DNA from: Paulownia fortunei | Lineage: Eukaryota; Streptophyta; Magnoliopsida; Lamiales; Paulowniaceae | Reading direction: 5' to 3' | DNA length: 64,000 nucleotides | Assembly: GCA_019321725.1 (NCBI GenBank) | Contig: CM033115.1 | Coordinates: 2,108,001 to 2,172,000, forward strand | In this document: positions 24,626 through 36,500 of the stretch, piece by piece | How positions within the stretch are numbered: position 1 is the first letter of the stretch | How the letters are laid out: the number at the start of each line of letters is the position of its first letter | Made by a program: the position numbers and the translations under genes | The notes under the pieces: model-generated | Told to the model about the DNA's origin: nothing | Database searches by the model: none | What the model saw: only the letters and a program-made list of their open reading frames with translations

Positions 24626-27600
24626 ATGCTGGCAATTTTCGACAAATCGGTGGCCAAAAGCCCTGATGCGTTGCTGCAGAACCCACAAACTGAATCTGTT
24701 TGCGCACTCAAAGATGGATTCTTGGCGACCCATTTCTCGACCGTACACCCGGGCTCTGTCATCATCAACCTCGCTTCTTCTGGTTTCATGGCCTATGCTT
24801 CTGATAGACAGAACCCTATTCTTCCAAGGTTTTGTATGCTCTCGCTTTTTCTTCAACATGGCTTTCATCTTTGTTTCTTTTTTTTTTTCTTCTTTTTTGG
24901 CGGTTGGGTTTGTATTTTTTTCTTGATCTGATTTAATTGTTGTTGGGTTGTTTTTGATGGACAGAGGCTTGGTTATATGCTTATGTGTATCTATTTCTGC
25001 CCATTTTTGTTTATAGGAAACTGAGTCTTTAATGGGGAGTTGTAGATCTTACATTTTTTTTCTTTTATTCCCTCATTGTTTTTCTTTTGTTGTAGATTGT
25101 ACATGACGATATGTGTGTGGATGAGCATTTTCATGATTTTTTATTTGCAAATTTTCTTGCAACCACTTTTGCTCTGTTTTTGAGTTCCTATCCTGTGTTT
25201 TCTGTGATCAATTATTGTCGGTTTTTGTGAGAGACTCTTGTGTAGATTCATTGATTTCCTGATCAATCGGTGTTCTATTTGTTTTTTGGTGGAGTCTTGT
25301 CTGTTAGATTCTTTTTGTCAGTACTTGACCATGATCTGTGATTTTTGCCACTTGCAACAAATATGCCACAATGTGTTATCTTTTTCTTATTGTTTTTAAA
25401 TAAAATATTGAGTTTGTGAAAAGTTATCATATGGACTATCTTTTTGGCAGTGCAGTCATCCTATCATGTCCTAGTTATAACAGACCTGAAATTAAAAAAA
25501 AATGCAGATAGTATTTGAAATGTTCAGGCCATTGATACCTTACCTGTACTAAATTATGGTTTTCTATTGTAATCTATCTGCATTCCACTGCAAAGAGGCC
25601 CTATGTTTCACCTTTATATGCTCTTGTTTCTTGTTGGAAAGTCCTAATGTTGAAGTGGGTTAGATGTATTACTATTAGCAACCTTTGGTTCTTCAGCAAT
25701 GGCTTCCTCGGGTCTTTTTCCAATACTTCTTCTTTTACGTCCATGACTGGTTGGGTTATGACTACTTTTATGGTAGATCCTCTGGTTCATCAGCAACTAG
25801 ATGTTTCTAATCTGTTTTCTTATCTTTTCAGACTGTTCGCAGTTGTAGACGACATATTCTGCTTGTTTGAAGGCCACATCGAAAATGTTGCACATCTTAA
25901 GCAGCAGTATGGATTAAACAAGACAGCAAATGAGGTAATCATTGTTATTGAGGCTTACAGGACGTTGAGGGATAGAGGTCCTTATCCTGCTGATCAAGTT
26001 GTGAGGGATATTCAAGGGAAGTTTGCATTCATTCTGTTTGATAGTGCTTCGAAAGCCACATTTATTGCCTCTGTGAGTAATTCTTTAATCCTGCAGACAT
26101 TAGTCTCTTATTCTGTTTATCACATTACTAGGTGTATCTTTCTTTGGCTTTGTTATTATGTTTGTGATATGCCTGAGATTAGCTAAAATTTCATATTTCT
26201 GATACAGGATGCTGATGGAAGTGTACCCTTATTCTGGGGAACTGATGCAGAAGGCCACCTTGTTCTTTCTAATGATGGAGAAGTTGTGAAGCAAGGTTGT
26301 GGCAAATCATTTGCTCCATTTCCCAAAGGTATTGTCTTCCTTGGTTTAAATGTTGCATACTTTCTTTCCTTGTGTATTTTATGTGCTCAAGCCATCTCTT
26401 ACATGGCTCTTGGCCTTGAAGTTGCATTATCGATTACCATCTGCTTTTATGTTTTTTGAATTTTGAATATTGAAAATGGAAATAATGAGATACAACCAAG
26501 TTTTGTATACATGTATTGTATAATTGACTTTGAGTTTTTGGTGGGGTAGTATTAATTGTTCATATAAATAGGAGGGCTCTTTACTTATTTGGAACATTGT
26601 TAGAAATTTTTATGTGAAAAAGTGAGGCAATACAATGGGGTTGTGAGAATGTTCATTGGTTACTTTGAGAGTGGTTGTGTCACACCCCAAAGTGGGATAT
26701 GACTCGGCCATGCCACTGCAGATCAATACTATGACAACTAGAAGTCATGGTTTTCAATCGATACTAAAATACAATTACCAAAAGTACAAAATAATGAAAG
26801 CATAAGTTCCAAAATCCTTAGACAATCTCAAAGAAGATGTTCAAGGCATTGAGTATCTAAAAGTCTCGATATTTAATTGCAAATATTAGAGTAATCATAA
26901 CCATGAAAATCAAAATTGAAGTCTGAACACTAACTAATAAATATAGAAAATCAACCTCTCGAACAAACTCTCTCCATTAGCTTGCCCAGCAAACTCTATA
27001 AAGACCTTATATATAGCAAAACGTGACTAATGAAAGTTGATCCTTGCATTCCAGACCCCAAAATACTAGAAAACTTCACTTTTACTAAAATCCATGTGTA
27101 CAACCAGGATGTAGTAGAATACTTAATAGTATCACTCCTTGAAACATGGTTAAACCTTTAATGCAAACATTCCTAAAAGTTTCAAAACCTTCAAATTTCA
27201 AACCCTAATTAAACCATGTGATAAAATCTCAAAAATATTTCATCGATCATTTTATAGCATCAATTACCCAAACCCTATCAAATAAGCTATCATCATGAGG
27301 TTCCACTTTGTTGAACTGATTTTATGTTTTCTTTAACTACTAAGAACTAACTCAAAGAAATAGAATTCTTAGATCAACTATTGTGTGCAAAGTAGAACCA
27401 CAATTGAAAAAAAAAAAAAAGAAACATAACAAAAGCATCAACACCATTGTACAAACACTACAATTCAAAGCCTGAGATGTTAGATTCCTTATATAATATA
27501 ACCCTACTGTAGTCCGTAAGCATTTACTGTTGCTCCATATCATAGTAAAACTTTGTACAGTAAACTTATGAGAATACACTCTAGGAATGAGCACCAAGAA

Positions 27601-28895
27601 TATTTCAGTAATGCATATATTTCTTCCATTCTCAAAAATGGAGAACCAAATTATCACTTAGAGATATCCGAACTCTTACAAGAAAATTGACTATAGGTAT
27701 TGTTGTCTATTATACCACCAAAGTTCCCACATCATTCAAACCTATCAAACCTAAACTCTGATACCACTCTCTCACGGCCCAAAATGGGATATGAGTCGGC
27801 CATGCCATCCCAGATCAAAACTATGATGACGCGAAGCCATGGTTTTCAATCTCAAAACATAAGTTGCAAAGTCCTTCAATTATCTTGAAGAAGATGTTTA
27901 AGGCACAACATCTAAAACTCTTGATGTTTAATTGAAAATATTGTTGATTTTGTTGTATTATAATATTGAGACTAAGTTTTGGGTGGAGTAGTGATCAATT
28001 AGTTTTCTTGTATAAATATAAGAGGGCTACTTGTTTACTTGTGAGAAACTTTTGAGTAACAAGTGGGACAATGCAAAACGGTTGGTCTTTGGTGACTTTG
28101 AGAGTAGTTGTACAAGGGAATTCTTTGGCTTGGTTTGGGTATTAAACTCAAGTTGTATCTTGTACCAATAAAATTTCTCTCATAGTGGAAAAACGAAAAT
28201 TTTTAGACATAAGCAGATTTTGCCGAACCACATCAATTTGTACCTATTTGTTTTTTATGTACATAATTTTTGTCATTAAATTTGTTGGCATGTGAATTCT
28301 TATAATTTGAAATCTGACCAATTGCTTCCACTAAGTTTCAACATATGGATGAGGTTTATCCTTGAAAGCACTTTATCTTGTATTATGTTCATATATTTCA
28401 AATTCACTGCCATGCATTTGTTTCCTCCATTTGTATTATTAGGAACCTTAGAAACTATTTGATTGTAATTTACCTGTCATTCAGTGTCTGGAAGTGCCTA
28501 ACCAAATTAGATTTGTTGCCTTTTTCCTTCTCTTTTTACAAATTTGTGCTTGTGGTTGTTGTGGAACATATGTCCCTTTAATGCTTTCCTTGTCGTACCT
28601 CAAGCATTTACCTAAAATTGCAAACAAAGAAATGTGTGCGCGTGTATGCTGTTTCCACTTTCTCTTGTTTTGATTGAGCTCATAAATCCTTTTCCTTGCT
28701 TCAGGATGCTTCTTCACATCTTCCGGAGGTCTGCGGAGTTACGAGCATCCAGTTAATGAGTTGAAGGCTGTTCCAAGAGTGGACAGCTCAGGGGAAGTGT
28801 GTGGTTTAACCTTCAAGGTGGATGCAGAGTCTCGGAAAGGAAAAACTGGAATGCCTAGAGTTGGAAGTGATGCAAACTGGTCTCAACACTACTGA
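24626..28895 (+). CDS. Aluminium-induced-like protein with YGL and LRDR motifs (TSJT1-like)
   Basis: Four exons (24626-24828, 25832-26072, 26208-26328, 28705-28895, stop TGA at 28893-28895) encode 251 residues with all phases in agreement. The start MLAIFDKSV and the signature motifs Tyr94-Gly-Leu (KQQYGLNKTANE) and Leu113-Arg-Asp-Arg (EAYRTLRDRGPYP) are diagnostic of this plant family. The fold is related to class-II glutamine amidotransferase domains (FILFD and GTDAEGHL segments), but the catalytic N-terminal Cys of true amidotransferases is absent, so enzyme activity is not expected. Family members are induced by aluminium, auxin, dark or sugar starvation and are also annotated as stem-specific TSJT1. 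Intron 3 is 2.4 kb because of retroelement insertions. Confidence 0.94.
26480..28343 (+). mobile_element. Composite LTR-retroelement debris in intron 3 of the YGL/LRDR gene
   Basis: Two direct, diverged copies of a Copia-type LTR segment lie at about 26480-26677 and 27950-28343. They share GGTAGTATTAATTGTTCATA-like and GAGAGTGGTTGTG-like blocks. The second copy runs on through GAACCACATCAATTTGTACC to an LTR-like end in CAACA. It is the same LTR family as the Copia element in the AGO10 intron (shared AACCAC(A/G)T and CAATTGCTTYCA blocks). Between the copies sits a second, minus-oriented element described separately. The host gene's splice sites are untouched. Confidence 0.6.
26678..27945 (-). 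mobile_element. Small non-coding LTR element (TRIM-like), minus orientation
   Basis: Two direct repeats of about 180-210 bp flank a short internal region with no coding capacity. The left repeat starts at 26678 (TGTCACACCCCAAAGTGGGA), the right near 27769 (CTCACGGCCCAAAATGGGAT). Both continue with ATGA(C/G)TCGGCCATGCC and GG(T)TTTCAATC blocks. Just inside the right repeat, CTCTGATACCACT (27756-27768) is the complement of a TGGTATCAGAG primer-binding site for initiator tRNA-Met, which sets the orientation to minus. At about 1.27 kb with no gag/pol it fits a terminal-repeat retrotransposon in miniature. Confidence 0.6.
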
Positions 28896-30150
28896 ACTGA
28901 CATCAAAAGCTTTATCCCTTATGTTAAGGCTTTTGTTATCAGCTGGCCTTGTATTTCTCTTACTTCCCTTCTATGATAAGAATCTTGATGGCTTCTCAGT
29001 TTTATGGATCCCATCCCAGCAGTATTGTGATTGAGTAATGCCACATCTTTGATGTTTCTGTTAAACAATGTTTCTTTTTCCACTGTAGACTCCCAAATGA
29101 AGCCATTTGATGGCCTTGAAACATACATGAAATAATCACACTTCCATTTCAAGCAGTAATACATGGAATATTGGTTGTGTGATGTATTATGACCTTTCTC
29201 TATTGCATTATTTATTCCCTTTACTCATTACATAGTTATTGCCACTTAAAATAATTGAATTGAAAAAGTTAGCCCTCATGTTTCTTGGATGACTAGGAAT
29301 TATTGCTTTATGATTGCTTTGATTAGTTCCCCAGTTGATATGCTCTTCAAGCTTCTAACTCTACTCTTAGAGAGCCACATTGAATTTTATGATGCCCTGT
29401 GTATATATGCATTGGGTGTATGAATTATGTTGCTACACACTGTATATGTATTGGATGTATAGATGTCGTGTCAAATGTTATGTATTTTGGCATCAAATGT
29501 TATGTATTTTGGCAAATGATATACTTGGTACAAGACATGCATTGAATCGGTGTAGCATTTAGTGTATTGATATTGTGTCAAATATTTTGCGTAAAAGTTA
29601 ACATTCAAAACAATAGTAACTGAGGAGAAAATAATGATTAACTAAGGAGAAAATATTAATTAAAACTGCGTTGGTATTTCATTGTGTTTAAGACAAATGT
29701 GCCGATTTATAAATTATTTAGAGTAAATTTGTAAATTGAATTTATTTACATACACAATTTAATTATTTAAGATAAAATGTGTCTATCTATAAGCTATTTA
29801 GAGTAAATTTGTAAATTGAATTTATTTACATCCACAATTTAATTGGAAAAATCGAATGTTCATCTTAAATTCATTAACTTTTGATATTTTTTTGGAAAAT
29901 CTATTTGTGGACGACATTTGTTAGTTTGACTTTTATGAAATTCATATAAATGCGTTTACAAATATAAATAATTATGCATCTACAACTTTTCTATCTAGTA
30001 ACGTCAAATAGAATTTAACGAGTTTAAGAAACGGATTTTACTTCATAGACTGTAGTGAAGTGAAACCAAAGAAAACAAATATATATATATATATATATAT
30101 GTTAAAAGTCAAAAACACCCCCAAGAATACCCCGAATTTTCAAATCAAGC
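28896..30150. other. YGL/LRDR 3' UTR and intergenic DNA
   Basis: Probable 3' UTR runs to about 29230, and AT-rich intergenic DNA follows, including an 80-base tandem repeat (29699-29845) and an (AT)n tract near 30079-30101. No gene is seen. Confidence 0.5.
29699..29845 (+). repeat. 80-bp tandem repeat, about 1.8 copies
   Basis: The block GAGTAAATTTGTAAATTGAA followed by TTTATTTACAT(A/C)CACAATTT begins at 29721 and again at 29801, a period of 80 bases. The flanks TTATAAATTATTTA and CTATAAGCTATTTA are also similar. Confidence 0.8.
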
Positions 30151-30156
30151 ACCATC

Positions 30157-30164
30157 TATAAATA
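30157..30164 (+). promoter_or_regulatory. TATA box of the LRR/Raf-like kinase gene
   Basis: TATAAATA lies about 55-60 bases ahead of a (CT)n-rich leader and 350 bases ahead of the start codon. The pyrimidine repeat GTTTCTCTCTCTCTCTC at 30212-30241 is typical of plant 5' UTRs. Confidence 0.55.
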
Positions 30165-30295
30165 ATTGTACTTCGGCCTTCCTCCTTTACCCACATTCCT
30201 CTAGATTCTAGGGTTTCTCTCTCTCTCTCTCTCTCTCTCTCGCTTTTTCTCTTGAACGACGGAGAGCGCTCCTCATCCCGCTCCTCCACAAGAAT

Positions 30296-30364
30296 ATGTC
30301 TATTTATACACATTCAGATACCTCTACACACCTCTACTTACACCGATACATACACATATATTAA
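30296..30364 (+). other. Possible upstream ORF in the kinase 5' leader
   Basis: An ATG at 30296 opens a 22-codon frame (MSIYTHSDTS...) that closes before the main start at 30517. If this leader is not removed as an intron (an acceptor-like ATATACAG ends at 30498), it could reduce translation of the kinase. This is seen in sequence only; function is inference. Confidence 0.35.
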
Positions 30365-30516
30365 TCTCCACTGATCTCTCACTCTGTTCTTTTACATAAA
30401 TTAATTTCCTCTTTCAATTTATTGTCGAAAGAAATTTTCAAATTTGACTAGTTTCCTTTTTAATTTTTTGGTGTAATTCATGCATTTGCAATATACAGTT
30501 TGAAGAGAAAGTAATA

Positions 30517-33500
30517 ATGCAGGTGAAGGATTTAGAGAAATTTGAAACTCCTGACCTCAAGAAGCAAGTAAATTCCAAAAGAATCCAGGAATCGGAGGTT
30601 TTGGAGGACAATTGTGGCGAGAAAGATTTGAAATTGGACACCATTATTGATGTTTCTGGAAAAATATTGGATTTTCCTCTGATTAATGGCGAAGAACGCT
30701 TGGTGGAGGAGGTGTATATGTACAAGAATGAGTTGAATTTGATCCCGAGGGCTGTGGGGAGGCTTAAGAGTTTGAAAACTCTGAAATTTTTCTCGAATGA
30801 GGTGAATTTGTTTCATGGGGAGTTCGGGAATTTGGTTGAGTTGGAATGCTTGCAAGTGAAAGTCGCGGCACTGGGAGTTAATGGGTTGGAGTTGAGTAAA
30901 TTGAGGAATTTGAAAGAACTGGAGCTTAGTAGAGTGCCCCGAGGCCGTCAGCTTTCCCGCTTTTGAGTGAGATTGCTCGGCTTAAGTGCTTGACTAGGCT
31001 CTCTGTTTGTCATTTCTCGATAAGGTAATATGTCCTTTCTATGGTTTAAAGTAATGTGCTTATATCCTTTGGTTGTTACTACCAAGTATTATGTATGGAA
31101 GTGTTTATTTTTGTTGCTGATATATTATGGATAAGCATTTGCTGTTTTCTGTTGGAATTTCATAAAAGTGCAAAAAGTGATTCTTTTTTCATGTAAGATT
31201 AATTTGACATGTGCTCAAAGTTGTCAGGTGGATGTTGTCATCAATGTCGGTTGTTTGGTTCTTTGAAAAAGAAGTAAAGGGCGGTGTATTATCTTATGTT
31301 TTTCCGAATTGGCTAAAAGATTAAGTTAAACAGCTTTCACATTCAACAGATGATTTCTCTGCTTATAGGTTAATTAATGGTAGTCATGCAGAGCCCTGAA
31401 TTATGTTTGAAATAGCCATAGGAGTAGATTTTTGTCAATGGAGATTCTGAAAAAGTCTCTATGGTTTTCAGCTGTGTGAAACGACTGTCGGGGGCTTTTT
31501 ACGAAGTTACAGCTCTGAATATTTAGCTACTAGCACTAGTGAGATATAAGCTGCCTGATTTTTGGCATGATAACATCCATGGTATTCGGACTCTGTACTT
31601 TGTGTCTGGTGCGGGTATCTATTCAAAGTTCATAGCTATATGATTTCCAAATTTTGGATACCCATATTTGGGTGGAAAAGTCTCCAAAGATTGGGTATGG
31701 TGACATGAGAGGGAATATCTTCCATATTTGTATAACATATAACTAAAGGTTTTTAATTTCTAAGTTTGCGCAATCATCTCAAAAGATTACCTGTTACACC
31801 TCTTGGATATTTTGTAGATATATACAGGTTATGGTATTTGCTATGCACAATTTCATAAAACACTGAGCATTAACTTATAAAATTTTCTGTATATATTGTC
31901 TTGTCTTCTCATTCATCATTCTCCAGCAAAACTTTATCATCTAGGGAAATGTGACACCTTTTTTGTACCCCTGTCCTCTTTCTTCTCCCCCCTCTCCTAA
32001 CTCCTCTATCCTTAGTTATGCTTTGCATATTCCAAACATCTGACCGAGTGAATGATCCAAATTATTGCTCAATTCACTGTCAAATCGTGTATAACATCAA
32101 TGTGTTTATTGAATAGAAAGGTTCATGTAAAGATAAAGCTAGTTAGCGTGAGGCAGTGCACTACAATGATTTTTTGCTTGTACTAAATGGCAAATACATG
32201 GTCAGTTACCGCAAATGGGAAAGTTTATTTTATTGAAGTCCGTATATTATGAAGTAATCAATATTGGGAATAGTTATGCTTTTCTTTCCTTTCTTTCCTC
32301 CCTTTGCAATCTCTTTTTCAGATATGTCTATATTTAGCAATAGCCTCTAGATGCTATCTTTAAAACATCATATTTATAGTCTTGATCTTTATGCAGTTCC
32401 CGATGCATATGAATTATCTATGTAAATTCCTTAACATGCATTATTAGTTATTAAAGGTTCAGTGTAAATTGTGCCTGTATTGGTGAATTAGTTTGGAGGA
32501 AGTTATGATTTTATGCACGCGTTCTTTTCCTGCAGATACCTTCCTCCAGAAATTGGCTGCCTTAATAATTTGGAGTACTTGGATCTTTCATTTAATAAGA
32601 TGAGGAATTTACCAGATGAAATCACTTCGCTGAACTTATTGATATCACTGAATGTCGCTAATAATAAATTGATTGATCTACCTTTGCAACTTTCGTATCT
32701 GCAAAGATTGGAGAACTTGGACCTGTCAAATAACCGGTTGACATCCTTGGAATGCTTAGAACTTGAAGCAATGCATAACCTTCGAACTCTAAGTCTCCAG
32801 GTTAGTAAATATGATACTAACATCAATTCGGATATGCTGACTTATGGCGTCTCTATTCCTATGCAGATCAGTGTTTGTTATATTTATTATTGTCTTCTCT
32901 ATTCATTTTTAATTTTTATTACCTATTTTGATATTTTATCATCTAAACCTGATGAGAAATTTTTATTTTTCTACTGATACTTATTGAAGCATAATCAACT
33001 ACGTGGATGTCAAATACCTTCATGGATATGCTGCAACTTGGAGGGGAACATTGGGGACCTATCAAATGATGAATCTGCTGAGATGGATGTTTATGAAGGT
33101 GTCATCCAGGAGATTCATGGTAGTCCTTGTAATGAAGAAGCGACTCCCCCCCCCCCCCCCCCCCCTCCCTCTGAACACACACACACCATAGCAATGTGTG
33201 TGTGTGTGTGTGTGTATCGCCCCTTCTTCCCGTGTCTTCATGTTGGTGTTCTATGTGGATATGGTACTTTCTTATTGTTAATAGTTTGACATGTTGCAGG
33301 ATCTTCTGTTGCGCCATTGAGTCATTTAAGTGGATTATCACCTAATAATCGATGTTTAGCTGCACGAAGGGCCGAGGGATGGAAACGTCGGTATAATTTG
33401 CGAACAAAAGCTGTGCAGGAGCGATTGAATAACTGCAAGAAGTGGAAAATCGATGCTACAGTACAAAGCTCTTCAGAGAAATGCCTGACGTGCAAAGTAT

Positions 33501-36500
33501 CTGCCCGTAGTGATAATGCCCCATCAAAAGGTTTATCTGTTGCTGCAGATGCGAAGCTTAACAATGAAGATTTATTTCCAGAAGGTGAGGTACATGGAGA
33601 CTCACGTACCAGTCCTCTAATTGATGATTTTAGCACAATGAAAGAGTCTGTGAGTGGATGTTCATGTTCGGCCATTGACTCAGATGGGACGTGCAAAGAG
33701 GTTGAGACTGATGGTTCTGGGTCAAATGCAATTTTAAATTCTCTTTCTGATGCTGTTGAGGTATTGGACGGAGGTTCATCTTCTCAGTCAACTAATTGTG
33801 TGCTGAAGTCAAAAAGGCATTCCGAGAAGGATCTTGACAATCCCAAGCCCACCAAATCCCGGAGACCTACCAATGATCCCTCTTACTTGTCGTGCCAATA
33901 TAGTGAAAAATCATTTTGTGGGGTTGCGGATCATATACCTGATGGCTTCTATGATGCAGGACGAGATCGGCCCTTTATGCCACTGTGCAGCTATGAGAAA
34001 AATCTGCAAGTTAGCTTGCGGGAAGTTATTCTTCTTGACCGGTAAGAGCTGTATTTGCAATTTTCTTTCTTCTACAGACTTGCTTTGTTTTGAATAGAAT
34101 AGCCTCACTGTCACATAGTGGACCTATTCAGGTATAGGGTCATAAAACAGATTAATATTTGGTCAGTAGCTGTGAATATTGTAATTACTTAAATTTTAAA
34201 TTTCTGATTAGGGAAACGGATGAAGAGTTAGATGCCATTCTGTTATGTGCTCGAGCATTGCTGTATCAGTTTAAGCAGATTAACAATTCCATCGATGGAC
34301 ACGGAGAGGGTGGAATAGGTAGTTTGCAGATTGCATCGTTGCTTGCTCTTTTTGTATCAGATCATTTTGGAGGAAGTGATAAAAGTGCTGTTAGACAGAG
34401 GACGCGAAAAGCTGTTTCTGGTTCGAACTACAGGAAACCTTTTGTTTGTACGTGCGCAACTGGTATCATTGGCGATATTAGTAAAGCCACTAAGCAGGGC
34501 ATGGACCCTGTAGAAGATGTTGTTTTCCATGATATCTGTGAGAAGTCACTTCAATGTATAAAAGAAAGACACAACTCTATTATAGTTCCTATTGGGGGTT
34601 TGCAGTTTGGTGTTTGCAGGCATAGAGCATTGCTGATGAAGGTAAATTTTTTTGTTAAGCATGTTTCTTTCGCATTAGTTTTTTTGAACTGTAAAACTAT
34701 CCTTTTGATTTGCTGTAGTATCTGTGTGATCGGATGGAGCCTCGAATCCCTTGTGAGCTTGTCAGGGGTTACTTGGATTTTTCCCCTCATGCCTGGAATG
34801 TAATTGTTATAAAGAGGGGTGAGTCATTGTTCCGTATGATAGTTGATGCATGCCATCCCCATGACATCAGGGAAGAAAGTGACCCCGAATATTTTTGCAG
34901 GTAAGCAATTAGATCTTTTTCATTTCCATGATAGTTCTGTATTCTAATTAATGTTAATGTTTTATATGCCTGCCTACACTTTGGGGATAGCTTTGTTTTA
35001 GATGTGATGGTTGCTGGAAGATCTATTGCAGTGTTTATTTGATTGTACTATTAGTTAAGTAAAATTTTGTTTTGTTTGACTGTAATATTAGTATAGTGGA
35101 ATCTGGTTTCAGGATGCTTCATGCTTGAGCTGTGAAAGCTTAACTTGTTTCATGCTTGTGAAAAATAAATCTTTTTCTGATGCCAACTTTTAACACTTAC
35201 TTAGCGCCTAATTTTTGTAAGTCTTGCAGTGCGCCATCACAACTTTTAACACTTCAGTGATCCAGTTAAAAAATTATCTGGCTATGGTACTAGGTATATG
35301 TGAAGTCCCGTGATTTGTGCACAACAGAACTTTTACAAGAATGGAAATTGTTAAAAAAACATACTACGAAGTTTCTAATGCATGTGTATTTCATTGTAGA
35401 TATATCCCCTTAAGCCGGGTCAGTGCTCCTGTTATGGCTGAGCTTGATGCTAGTCCTAATTGTTCGTTTCCTTCTCTAACTGTATGTGACGAAATTGGGA
35501 AACTGGCATCCACATCTCTGATGCGCTGTAGTGTTGGACCTCTGGAAGCTGCAGTGAAGGTATTTTTGGTGTTTGCTCTTGTACCAACATATCCTTATAT
35601 CTCATTTACTTCAGAGGTTACATTGTTCTGATAATCTTTATTAGGCTATTCATTATGTTAATTACATTTTTAAGTTTTCTTGTCTTAAAATTTGTCAGTG
35701 GCATATGAATATAGCCATTTCTTGTTTTGTTTGGAAATTTTGCATATTGTTCTTTTTGACTTAGACTAACAGTACCAATTTTCTTCATGAAAGGCACTTT
35801 AGCCATGTGGCATGTTTGACTTATCCAATTTGCAGGTGCGGACCATTGATGCAAGTGGGGCTTCTGCTGATGAAGTCAGAAACTTCGAGTTCTGTTGTTT
35901 AGGGGAAGTCAGGATGTTGAGTGTCTTGAAGCATTCCTGCATTGTAGAATTTTATGGTCATCAGATATCTTCGAAGTGGTCTGTGACAGCAGATGGGAAT
36001 TCTGGATGCCGTACAATACAGTCTGCTATATTGATGGAGTACATAAAAGGAGGCTCCTTAAAGGTGAAGATTTTGAGTTCAATCATCTTTGGGTATCTGT
36101 CCTTACTTGATTGCTTCATACTGTTTTGTGTCTAATTTCCAATAGTTGTCCCAATTTGACAGTGCTATATGGAGAAATTATCAAGTGCTGGTGAGAAGCA
36201 TGTTGCTCCGGACTTGGCACTATCTATTGCCAGAGATGTAGCATTTGCATTAACTGAAGTACATTCTAGACACATAATTCATCGTGACATAAAAAGCGAG
36301 AACATTTTGATTGATCTTGAGAAGAAAAGGCCGGATGGCACACCTATAGTGAAGATATGTGATTTTGATAGGGCAATTCCTCTTCATTCTTACTTGCATA
36401 CATGCTGCATCACACATGTTGGAATACCTCCACCTGATATTTGTGTTGGGACTCCTCGATGGATGGCTCCTGAGGTGTTCCGCGCAATGCATAAGCGAAA

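Noticed and set aside
30532..30855. Minus-strand frame opposite kinase exon 1
   Set aside because: It mirrors codon bias of the leucine-rich coding strand and resembles no known family.
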